Positions 9,588-18,082 of a stretch of DNA of 64,000 nt are shown in pieces; positions within the stretch are counted from its first letter, which is position 1; each line of letters starts with the position of its first letter. The DNA comes from Vicia villosa (lineage: Eukaryota; Streptophyta; Magnoliopsida; Fabales; Fabaceae). Where the stretch lies: the NCBI RefSeq assembly GCF_029867415.1, contig NW_026705177.1, positions 434,001-498,000 on the forward strand, read 5' to 3'. The notes under the pieces are model-generated. The model was given only the letters and a program-made list of their open reading frames with translations, searched no databases and was not told the origin of the DNA. Both the position numbers and the translations under genes were made by a program.

Positions 9588-11969
9588 CTAACTGTAGTAG
9601 CGTCTGAGTTTTTCAGCATTCCAAGGTCGAGCTAGTTTTTCGCCGAGAAGGTTCTCGAGGTAATACGCACCGTTTTCGGTTTTATCGTATACTCGGTACG
9701 GACCTTCCCAGTTTGGGGCTAGTTTGCCTTCGCGCGAATCTTTCATGTTTCGGCGGAGGACCAAGTCTCCGATTTCGAATCCGCGTTTGATAACTTTAGT
9801 GCTATGGCGTAAGGCTATCTGTTGTTTCAGTTTTGCTTCACGGAGGGAGGATCCTGTTCGGATTTCCTCGACCATGTCGAGCTCTTCTCTCATAGCTTCG
9901 TCGTTTAGTTCTTCCTCGAGAGGTGACTCAGTCCAACGAGATGGTTCTCGGATCTCCACGGGGATCACGGCTTCGGTGCCATAGGTTAACCTGAACGGTG
10001 TTTCGCCTGTGGTCGAATGTGGGGTCGTTCTGTACGCCCAGAGGACGCTGTGTAGCTCTTCGACCCAAGCTTTTTTCGCCTCGCCCAGCCTTCTCTTCAA
10101 CCCACGGAGGATGACCCGGTTGGCGGCTTCAGCCTGTCCGTTGGTTTGGGGGTGCTCGACCGAAGTGAAGTGCTGCCTCGTCCCGAGTTTGGCCACGAAT
10201 TCTTGGAATTTTCTGTCCGTGAACTGGGTGCCGTTGTCGGTTATTATCGCCTGTGGGACTCCGAATCGAGCGAGTATGTTCCGCTTGTAAAATCGGAGTA
10301 CGTTTTGGGATGTGATTTTAGCGAGCGCTTCAGCTTCTATCCATTTCGTGAAGTAGTCCACAGTGACCACCAGGTATTTGTTTTGATAGGATCCGACCGG
10401 GAAAGGTCCGAGGAGGTCCATTCCCCACGTGGAGAAAGGCCAAGGTGAGGAGAGAGATTTGAGCTCGTTCGGCGGAGCCAGGTGCATGTCGGCGTGACGC
10501 TGGCATTTGTCGCATTTCTTGACGTGTTCCTTGGCGTCCTGCTGCATGGTCGGCCAATAATAGCCGGCTCTGAGGGCTTTCCTAGCTAGTGACCGCCCGC
10601 CGAGGTGCTGGCCGTTGATTCCACCATGGAGCTCTTGGAGCACCTCCAGTGCTTGCGAGGCATCGATACATTTAAGGAGGGGGATGGAGAAACCTCGTCG
10701 GTACAGTTTGTTTTCGAGGATAGTGTATGAACATGCTCGTCTTTTAATTGCTGAAGCTTCTTTCGCGTCGGCGGGGAGCTCGTCTTTCGTGAGGAAGTTG
10801 TACACTGGGGTCATCCAGCATTGGTTGTCTCCGATGGCAAATATCTGTAGAGCTCCCGCGCTTTCGCCTATACTTGGCCTGGGCAGAACTTCTTGGATAA
10901 CTGATTTGTTTCCCCCTTTCTTTCTCGTGCTCGCAAGTTTGGATAGTATGTCGGCGCGCGAGTTGTGCTTTTGGGGAATATGCTCGACTTCTGCTTTGGC
11001 GAATTTCTTCATCTTGTCCTTGACGAGCGCGAGATATTCGGCGAGTATGTCGTTTTTGGCCTGGTAGTCGCCGCTGACGTGGGATGCGACGAGTTGGGAA
11101 TCCGTATAGATCTTGATCTCTCGTGCGCCTACGTCCTCGGCGAGCCTCAGGCCTGCGAGGAGGGCTTCGTACTCGGCCTGGTTGTTCGATGTGTTGAAGG
11201 ATAGGACTAAGGATATTTCTATGATAAGTCCCTCGTCGTTTTCCAAGATAATGCCTGCCCCGCTGCCCGAGCTGCTCGAGGCGCCATCTACGTAGATGGT
11301 CCATTTGTCTTTGGCCATGTCGGGCGAGTCGGCGATAAAGGTCATCTCGGCTACGAAGTCCGCCAGTGCCTGTGCTTTTAGTGCCTTCCTGCTTTCATAC
11401 TGTACGTCGAATTCTGAAAGCTCGAGGGACCATCTTAGCATTCTGCCGGCCATGTCTGGTCGGCTGAGGAGTTGCTTGATGGGTTGGTCCGTCCGAACAA
11501 AGATTGTGTGGGCGAGGAAGTAGTATCGTAGCCTTCTGGCCGCTATTACTAGGGCCATGGCGACTTTCTCGATCTGTTGGTATCGCACCTCGGGTCCTTG
11601 TAGGGCTTTGCTGGTGAAATATACGGGTTTTTGTCCGTCTACGGTTTCTCGGATCAGTGCCGCGCTGACGGCCTCGTTAGAAACGGCTAGGTAAAGGTAC
11701 AGAGGCTCGTTGTCGTCTGGTCGAGAAAGGACGGGCGGTTCGGAAAGTATTTGCTTAAGGTGTGCAAGTGCTTGCTCGCATTCTTCGGACCATTCGAAGG
11801 CTGCTTCTTTGCGTAGCAGTTTGAAGAAGGGGAGGGCGTGTTGGGCGGATTTCGCGACGAAACGTGAAAGTGCAGTGAGCATCCCGTTTAAGATTTGGAT
11901 GGATTTTTTATTGTTAGGAGTAGGGAGTTCAGAGAATGCTCGACATTTGTCCGGGTTGGCTTCTATTCC
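9588..11969 (-). CDS. Tat-lineage pol, distal part: RT C-terminus, RNase H domains, integrase
   Basis: This is the continuation, in the same frame, of the polyprotein that stops at 11970-11972. The first in-frame ATG is at 11882, and the following positions count from there. Residues about 1-180 hold the RT connection and the first RNase H region (VYFTSKALQ, EKVAMALVIAARRLRYYF). Residues 187-320 hold a second, archaeal-type RNase H (WTIYVDGASS, NNQAEYEALLAGL, YTDSQLVASHV). The integrase follows with an HHCC zinc finger near 415-460 (GQHLGG ... CDKCQ). Its core has the catalytic D in WGMDLLGPFP (~487), the second D in ITDNGTQF (~549) and the E near NGQAEAANR (~587). A GPY/F-type end closes it (WEGPYRV). 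All key residues look present. Without suppression of the TGA, or an internal start, this part is not made as part of the polyprotein. Confidence 0.9.
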   Translation of the reverse strand, partial: GIEANPDKCRAFSELPTPNNKKSIQILNGMLTALSRFVAKSAQHALPFFKLLRKEAAFEWSEECEQALAHLKQILSEPPVLSRPDDNEPLYLYLAVSNEAVSAALIRETVDGQKPVYFTSKALQGPEVRYQQIEKVAMALVIAARRLRYYFLAHTIFVRTDQPIKQLLSRPDMAGRMLRWSLELSEFDVQYESRKALKAQALADFVAEMTFIADSPDMAKDKWTIYVDGASSSSGSGAGIILENDEGLIIEISLVLSFNTSNNQAEYEALLAGLRLAEDVGAREIKIYTDSQLVASHVSGDYQAKNDILAEYLALVKDKMKKFAKAEVEHIPQKHNSRADILSKLASTRKKGGNKSVIQEVLPRPSIGESAGALQIFAIGDNQCWMTPVYNFLTKDELPADAKEASAIKRRACSYTILENKLYRRGFSIPLLKCIDASQALEVLQELHGGINGQHLGGRSLARKALRAGYYWPTMQQDAKEHVKKCDKCQRHADMHLAPPNELKSLSSPWPFSTWGMDLLGPFPVGSYQNKYLVVTVDYFTKWIEAEALAKITSQNVLRFYKRNILARFGVPQAIITDNGTQFTDRKFQEFVAKLGTRQHFTSVEHPQTNGQAEAANRVILRGLKRRLGEAKKAWVEELHSVLWAYRTTPHSTTGETPFRLTYGTEAVIPVEIREPSRWTESPLEEELNDEAMREELDMVEEIRTGSSLREAKLKQQIALRHSTKVIKRGFEIGDLVLRRNMKDSREGKLAPNWEGPYRVYDKTENGAYYLENLLGEKLARPWNAEKLRRYYS

Positions 11970-11972
11970 TCA
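11970..11972 (-). other. In-frame TGA interrupting gag-pol within RT
   Basis: The reading frame on either side of this codon is identical: 30 codons lie between the stop and the next ATG, all open. The codon follows F-Y-L-T-E and precedes G-I-E-A-N-P, where related elements usually have arginine. A single CGA-to-TGA transition would explain it. It is the only break I see in about 1,990 codons. Confidence 0.85.
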
Positions 11973-14900
11973 TTCGGTCAGATAGAAACCGAGGAATTTT
12001 CCTGCCCGGACGCCGAAGGTGCATTTCTCTAGTTTGAAGCGCATCTTGCAGGATCTGGCCTGCTCGAACACGCGCTCGAGATGGGAGGTGTGGTCGGTGT
12101 CTTCTCGAGATTTGACGATCATATCGTCCATGTATACCTCGAGGGTGTCGCCGATCTCCCCACGAAACACTTTGTTCATCATCCGTTGATACGTGGATCC
12201 CGCGTTTTTAAGGCCGAAGGGCATTACGTTGTAGTAATAGTTGCCCGACTCGGTCATAAACGCCGTGTACTGCTTGTCGCTCCTCGCCATGGGGATCTGG
12301 TTGTAACCTGAATAAGCATCCATAAAAGACAATAGTTTATAGCCGGCCGAGTTGTCGACCAGTCTATCAATGTTTGGTAAAGGATAGGCGTCTTTTGGAC
12401 ATGCCCGGTTAACATCAGTATAATCAACACACATTCTCCATTTTCCATTAGATTTCTTAACAAGTACAACGTTTGAGAGCCAAGTTGAATACTTGGCCTC
12501 GGAAATAAAATTTGCCTCTAGGAGGTCTTTTACAGCTTTCTCGGCAGCCTCCGCTTTCTTGGGAGACTGCCGACGCCTACGTTGAACTACGGCCTTTGCG
12601 GCTGGATCGATGGAGAGGTGGTGGCAGGCGACCTCAGGGTCGAGTCCGGGCATTTCTGCGGCGCTCCAGGCGAACAGATCAGCATTGGCTTGAAGGCAGG
12701 CTATGAGCTGCTTCCTCGGAAGGTATGGGATCCCTTTACCGATTTTCACTGCTTTGTCAGGGTTTTTGCCCAAGGGGACCAGCTCGAAATCTCCGTCCGG
12801 AACTGGTCGGAAGGGGTGAGGTGACTTCGACCGCGTCTCTTCCCCAGTCTTTAGTTCTTCCTCTGCAAACCGGGCATCCAGGTCGACTGAGCTGACGTTG
12901 GTTGTCTGATGCTGGTCTTCTCGAGGATGCTTGTCTTCGGCCCTTGGCTTTTTGTTGGAGCTGGTCGGCGGAGCTATCAGTTCTAATCCTTTGACGGAGG
13001 CGTCGAAGATTCTTCTGGCTGCTTCAATATCGGCGTTGATGGTGGCAACTCGTCCTGTCGTCGTGTAGAACTTCATCTTCAGGTGGACAGTGGAGGGTAC
13101 GGCGGTCAGTTCGGCCAGAGTGGGGCGTCCGATGATGCAGTTGTACAGGGTTTTGCAGTCGATCACCAAGAACCTGGTTTTGACTTGCCTAGAAGCCTCC
13201 CCTTCCCCGAAGGTGACAATCAGCTCGATGTAACCCCATGGTTTAGTGGTAGCTCCGTTGAAACCTTGAAGGTCTGAACCCACATAGGGAGTAAGGTGCG
13301 AGTCGTCCAGCTGGAGTGTCCGGAAGAGATGGGAGTACATGATGTCGACCGAGCTGCCTTCATCGACTAAGACTCGTCGAACATCGAAGTTCGCCATTCT
13401 GGCTCGGACGAGCAGAGGAATCGTGGCGTTTGGAGCTCCGCCGGGCAGTTCTTCCAGGTAGAAGGTGATTGGTTCAGATTTTCCTCGAAATTTTCGCAGT
13501 GTAGGGCCGAGGTCTGTGTTGGCGCTGAGCAGCTCATCGAACTTTCTCTTGACTGAACTGATGGTGAGGGAGCCTGGATCCCCGCCGTTGGAGACGACCA
13601 TGGTGAATGGGAAGTTCTCCCATTTGCTAAGTGCGGTGAGGATCCTGGCTGATGGCACGAAATCCTCAGGACGAGTGACGGACAGTGCTACTTGTAGGGG
13701 CCTGTTATTCGGTGAATTCCCTTCGTCAGAGTTTCTGTGGTCGTCCCTTCGGAAAGGTTCCCCTTTCTGTGTGTATTTTGAAAGGCGGCCCTCCTTGATC
13801 AGTGTTTCAATTGCATCTTTGAGGTGGATGCAGTCTTCGGTCAGGTGGCCGTGACTTCTATGGTATTTGCAATACTTTGATTTGTCGGTTCCCGGCCTTG
13901 CGGGGTTCGACTTTGGGGGCCTGATGTTTGATTTCTTGAAGTCGGTGTTCTGGCATTCGGCCAGGATCCTCTCCCGCGAGGTGTTCAGAGGGGTGTAGTC
14001 ATTGAAGCGACCAGATGGTCCTCGGCGCTCTTTGATGTCGAGAGATCTGTCGTCTTTCCTTTTTTCATGCCCTCTCTTCGAACCTGGGTGCTCGTAGTTT
14101 GAACTGCGAGCGGCGTCACTGCCTCGCGAGGCTTTGATGGCAGCAGCCTCTCCTTCCTCGAACGCGATGAACGCTTGAGCTTTGCGAAGGAGGGCGTTCA
14201 TGGAGTGGACCTTTTCAATCTTAATGGCCTTCTTAAAGTCACTGCCGGGGAGAAGTCCCCGTTCTAAGAGGTATCTCTTCATGTAGTCTTCTGTTTGTAC
14301 TTGGACGGCCTCCTTGTTGAACCTGTCGAGATAATCCCGAAGAGGTTCGTTGGGCCCTTGTATTATGGCCTCGAGATTGGCCTCTGATTTTGGTTGTCGT
14401 CGGGAGGCTGTGAAATGGCTCAGGAAGAGTTCCTTGAGGTCGGTCCAGGAATGGATGGAGTTGGGGCGGAGGTTTCTGTACCAAGTCATTGCTCCCTTCC
14501 TGAGGGTGGTCGGGAAGATGCGGCACTTGATAGAGCCCTTGACGACGTGGTAGTCCATGACCGCTTCGATGCTCAGAATATGGTCGTCAGGGTCAGTGGT
14601 TCCATCATACTGGTCCAACGCCGGGGGTTTTTCCATCCCTCGAGGAAGGCGGGCTCTTCGGATGTCCTCGGACAGAGGGCTGCGGAAGTCTTCTTCGTCG
14701 CTTGGTCTTGGTGAAGTTGCATGTCTGCCTCGCCGGGGTCTTTCCTGGTCATTGTTGGGACCGGCGCGATTATCCCGAGGAGAGGGACGCTCGCGGGGTT
14801 TCAGCACAGCCTTGGAGGGGCCCTGATGACCCTGCTCGGGGGAGAGGCTTCTTGCTTCAGTGGCCTCTGGTCTCTGGTTCTTCCTGCTCTTTCTCGGTGG

Positions 14901-15557
14901 AGAGCGGGAATATGACCTCCGACGGCGGTGTCTTCTGGGTGGCGAGCATGAAGAAGATGGGGAGCGCCGGCGGTGCCTCCTCGGAGGTGAGCGCGAGGAG
15001 GAATAGGAGTGCGACCGGTAATGTCTCCGCGGAGGGGAGCGGTACCGTCGTTTCCTTTCCAGCTCGTGGATACGGTCGTCCTGAAGTCGGAGGAGGCTGT
15101 TAGTCTTTTGCAGTTCTTTGAGCAGGAGGACCGTGACGGGGTCAGCATCCTCTGGGATGTTGAGCGGTTCCTCCTCTTCTACATGACGGGTCCTCCGTCT
15201 GTCGGAGGTGTGGGTGAATGAGGAAGCAGCGTGCCCATCTCTGGCGTCGGTCTCATTCTCATTCTGGGGGCGCTCAGGCCCATTGTGGATTCGGGCCTGC
15301 TGGTCTTCCCCGTTCTGAACGTTTCCCTCGGGAGGGTTTTGTTCGACATTCTGAACCTGTTGGAGGCCCTGCAGCTGCTGGACGTTCTGGACCCGCTGCC
15401 TCCTAGGTTGCGAAGTCTCCTGTCTCGACCTTCCCTGTCCGGCAAGGGCATGTTGAGGTTCTTCTTGCCGGCGGCGATTCGTCACCTCGCGGGTGGAATC
15501 TTCGATCAGATGTTCCAGGAGGAAGGGGTCGGAGCTTGGGATGTTGTTGTTAGCCAT
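11973..15557 (-). CDS. Tat-lineage gag-protease-RT polyprotein, proximal part
   Basis: The open frame is 1,195 codons, starting at an ATG only 72 bp inside the 5' LTR. Residues about 1-165 are Q/N/E-rich. Residues about 167-226 are an arginine-serine block (RSPPRRH, SRSPPRK repeats). Residues about 311-420 are the retrotransposon Gag core (LDQYDGTTDP, MTWYRNL, SHFTASRR). A zinc-knuckle-like C-x-x-H motif lies near 561-576 (CKYHRSHGHLTEDC). The protease has an unusual active-site string LVDEGSSVD near 729, as in other Tat elements, where DTG is replaced. RT begins near 1000, with KWRMCVDY (~1037), the SFMDAYSGYNQ motif and the YMDD catalytic box (~1140). The frame ends at TGA 11970-11972. It is transcribed from the right-hand LTR. 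Confidence 0.93.
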
Positions 15558-15607
15558 GACGATCGTGAAAGGTTATGCTTTGATCTTTGTTAAAGAAGGG
15601 GGAGCAA

Positions 15608-15627
15608 GATTCCCACAGACGGCGCCA
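15608..15627 (-). other. Primer-binding site of the Tat-lineage element
   Basis: On the minus strand, one base after the 5' LTR, the sequence is TGGCGCCGTCTGTGGGAATC. The first bases are complementary to a tRNA 3' end of ...GGCGCCA, as in plant tRNA-Asp or tRNA-Arg. Similar primer sites are common in Tat/Athila relatives. I did not check full complementarity to a particular tRNA. Confidence 0.85.
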
Positions 15628-15628
15628 C

Positions 15629-16164
15629 TGATCGTACCTGATCAGAAGAATCGTCAAGGCAACAGAATCTGGCTTGGAGAGCAAGATGGGGGGGGGGGTA
15701 CCTGCAAGGTTCTCCGATGCTTAAGTTAGTAGCTATCAGAGAATGAGGGTTGAGAGTGAAGAATAGAAATACCTGACCCTCTAGTGAAAGAGGGTATTTA
15801 TAGCCCCCAGCGCTGGGCCAAGGTTCCCTAATTGGGCCAAATCCAATTGGAGGCCCACGTGCTAGGGAACTGCCAGAACGTCCCATGCTAGGGCTGAGTC
15901 AGCAGGGGACTCACGTTCTGGATGCACATAGCGTAGGGTTCGGAGATGATTGACCGAATCCTTCGCTGAGACGTGACGCGTGGTCTTCGCGCGTGGATAG
16001 CTCTTGGTGGTTATCTAGTGAGTGGGCCCAAAAGATTTGGGCCTGCTCGGCCGGAGTCTTCGCGCGGGGGCAGCCCTTAACGGTTGCCCAGCAATTGGGC
16101 CTAAGGGAACTGGGCCTGCTCGGCTGGTAACAAGGGTTGGGCCTGCTCGGCCCAGTCCAGAACA
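15629..16164 (-). repeat. 5' LTR of the Tat-lineage element with promoter
   Basis: A 536-bp LTR. The minus-strand box CTATAAATACC (TATAAATA at 15795-15802) is a good core promoter. Transcription would start near 15765 and run leftwards through gag-pol. It differs from the other LTR by three transitions and one extra G. GTTCT at 16165-16169 is the right copy of the target duplication. Confidence 0.95.
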
Positions 16165-16383
16165 GTTCTTTAACAAATGGTTTAGTTTGAAAAAATTTGT
16201 CTTCAAATGGTTTGGTATGGTTCGGAATTAAGAACCGTTATACCAAACCAAGACCTTTGGTTCAGTTTGGTTCTAGAAAAATTGAAACGGTTCAGTTTAG
16301 TTCGAGAGTCCTTATGTAATGGTTCGGTATGGTTCAGTTCAGTTTTCTTACAGAACTGAACCATGAACAGCCCTACCTTAGAC

Positions 16384-16853
16384 AATGTTTTTTTATATCT
16401 TAGACAAAATTTCAAGCGCTCTCTATATTGACGCTGCAGTAGGTATAGACAATGCTTATTTTTAATGTATATGTGTTGGTTTTAATTCACTTTAGGAAGC
16501 CTTTTCTATTAAAAGTGATGGCGTAAATTCTTTAAGGCAGCGCTTTATGATAAAAGCATAAGTGTAATCATTGGGCAACACTTTTTGATAAAAGCGCTGA
16601 TTTAAGTGCACATTAAGCAGCGCTGGTTTAAGTGCTCTTTAAACAACACTTTCTTATAAAAGGGTTGGCGTAAGGCATCATTAGGCAATGGTTTGTGATA
16701 AAAGTGTGGGCTGAGTGCTCTTTAGGAAGCGTTTTTTCATAAAAGCACTAGCGTAAGTCCTTTTTAGGCAGCAATTTTTATTAAAAGCGCTGATGTAAGT
16801 CTCTTTAGACACCATTTTTTATACTTTCTTATAAAAGTGTTGGTGTAATAAGA

Positions 16854-16856
<3 letters not shown>
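16384..16856. repeat. Degenerate ~42-bp tandem repeats, CACTA subterminal type
   Basis: About nine imperfect units follow the pattern CTCTTTAGGCAGCGCTTTTT then GATAAAAGCGCTGGCGTAAG. Each unit has a small internal palindrome around AGCGCT. Such repeats are known as subterminal arrays of legume CACTA elements. No CACTA terminus is visible beside them, and the array ends in a TA tract, so this is a relic. Confidence 0.6.

Positions 16857-16951
<95 letters not shown>
16857..16951. repeat. (TA)n microsatellite
   Basis: About 47 uninterrupted TA units. Apparent YIYI proteins across it are translations of the repeat and are not genes. Confidence 0.98.
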
Positions 16952-16952
<1 letters not shown>

Positions 16953-17127
16953 TTTAAGCAACACATATTCTCTTGATGTATATACTTATAAAACAATAAA
17001 AAATGGATTGGGCAATGAATACTCATAATTATTTTTTCAACACCAAATTTGTATTTAAATTTTCATATTCATAGATTAATAATATATATTATGATCAATT
17101 AGAACTATATTACACTAAAATATAAAA

Positions 17128-17420
17128 GGCAAAGTATTCATTTTGGTCTCGTATGTTAACCTCATGGTTCACTTTGGTCCCTTAACTTCAAAAAGTTTTA
17201 TATTGGTCCCTTAAATCTTCAAAAGGTGTCATTTTTGTACTTTTTGTCATATTAGCGACTGATCTAGCGACTAATTTTTTAGTTTTTCCGTCGTTAATAT
17301 GACAAAAAGGACTAAAATGGCACCTTTTGAAAAGTTAAGGGACCAACATGGAACTTTTTGAAGTTAAGGGACAAAAATGAACCCCGAGGTAACATACGGG
17401 AGCAAAAATGGTATTTTGCC
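17128..17420. mobile_element. Palindromic MITE, Mutator-like
   Basis: The left arm starts GGCAAAGTATTCATTTTGGT and the right arm ends ACCATTTTTGC..TTTTGCC as its approximate reverse complement. The two arms match over most of their length (TTGGTCCCTTAA versus TTAAGGGACCAA), leaving a short centre. The flanks AATATAAAA (17119-17127) and AATATAATA (17421-17429) match at 8 of 9 positions, as expected for a 9-bp Mutator-type target duplication. It has no coding capacity. Confidence 0.7.
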
Positions 17421-17429
17421 AATATAATA

Positions 17430-18080
17430 AGAACTTTTCTTAAAGTAATTGAAATTTGCATAAACTTTATAATCCCTCTTATACAAATTCAAAAGTACAT
17501 ATATGCAAAACAATGATAACATATATCTTTTCAAAATTACTTTAACATTGGATATATGTTTGTCCAGAGTATGTCTTTTTTCAAACCTTTCATTTTTATG
17601 TACCATACGCATAAAACATTGAAGTGATCTTTAAATCGAGACATTGCTTATAAAATATTAAAATAAACTTGTTTAAACATATATATAAAAGTTTTTAATT
17701 AACGAAACTTAGTGACATATCAAATTTCTAAGCGCAAAACACATGCATTTCTAAAGTAATTGATGGATGATAATTAAACAAACTTAAAAAATGCAATTGG
17801 TTTATTACTACATAAATATTTCCCTTATCTTTTGATTTCATAAGAAAACTCTTCTTTTCTGTGATCCTACAACAAGCAAAACATTAATTAAGCTTGAAAC
17901 TCCATATTTTCACATAAAATATTAGTTGTAAGAGGTCAACTTCCATAATCCCCAACTATATGGAATTTATGCATAAAATAGAATAGTCACGCGTATCTGG
18001 CGATTTGTGAATGTCGGTCACTATTGACTTAATTTTTTTCATCATCTACATTCTAATTGCTTCATGAAAAGAAACCATCA
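17430..18080. other. AT-rich spacer, no gene
   Basis: No frame resembles a protein and I found no paired repeat. The 82-codon minus frame at 17364-17612 overlaps the MITE end and AT-rich sequence, and has no domain. Confidence 0.5.
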
Positions 18081-18082
18081 CC

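Larger units (their letters stand above)
5668..16164 (-). mobile_element. Ty3/gypsy Tat-lineage LTR retrotransposon, nearly intact
   Basis: A complete 10,497-bp element in minus orientation. It has two LTRs of 535 and 536 bp (TG...CA), a 5-bp target duplication GTTCT at 5663-5667 and 16165-16169, a tRNA primer-binding site next to the right (5') LTR, and a polypurine tract next to the left (3') LTR. Gene order on the minus strand is gag, protease, RT, RNase H, a second RNase H-like domain, then integrase. That order, the doubled RNase H and a large opposite-strand gene before the 3' LTR are the published hallmarks of the Tat group (Ogre, Retand, Grande relatives). The LTRs differ by three transitions and one 1-bp indel. 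The insertion is therefore young, about 0.2 million years if 1.3e-8 substitutions per site per year applies. The polyprotein is broken by one TGA. Confidence 0.95.
4333..16375. mobile_element. hAT-like non-autonomous element, split by an LTR retrotransposon
   Basis: The left end is TAAGGCTGTTCA at 4333 and the right end, read inwards on the minus strand, is TAGGGCTGTTCA from 16375: 12-bp terminal inverted repeats with one mismatch. They are bracketed by identical 8-bp direct repeats CCTTAGAC at 4325-4332 and 16376-16383. An 8-bp duplication and this terminus are typical of the hAT superfamily. Subterminal sequence on both sides is rich in AACCGAACC/GGTTCGGTT. With the 10.5-kb retrotransposon removed, the element is about 1.54 kb with no transposase, so it must have moved in trans. 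Confidence 0.85.

Noticed and set aside
10744..11304. 186-codon minus-strand frame within pol
   Set aside because: It lies in another frame of the RNase H and integrase coding sequence, and is arginine-rich as expected from a shifted GC-rich frame.
14239..15593. Plus-strand frames opposite gag, such as 14702-15103 and 15231-15593
   Set aside because: They are antisense shadows of the Gag frame with its RS-rich repeats. No promoter or domain was found.
16764..17026. Poly-YI minus-strand frames (also 31109-31376 and 48726-48944)
   Set aside because: They are direct translations of (TA)n microsatellites.
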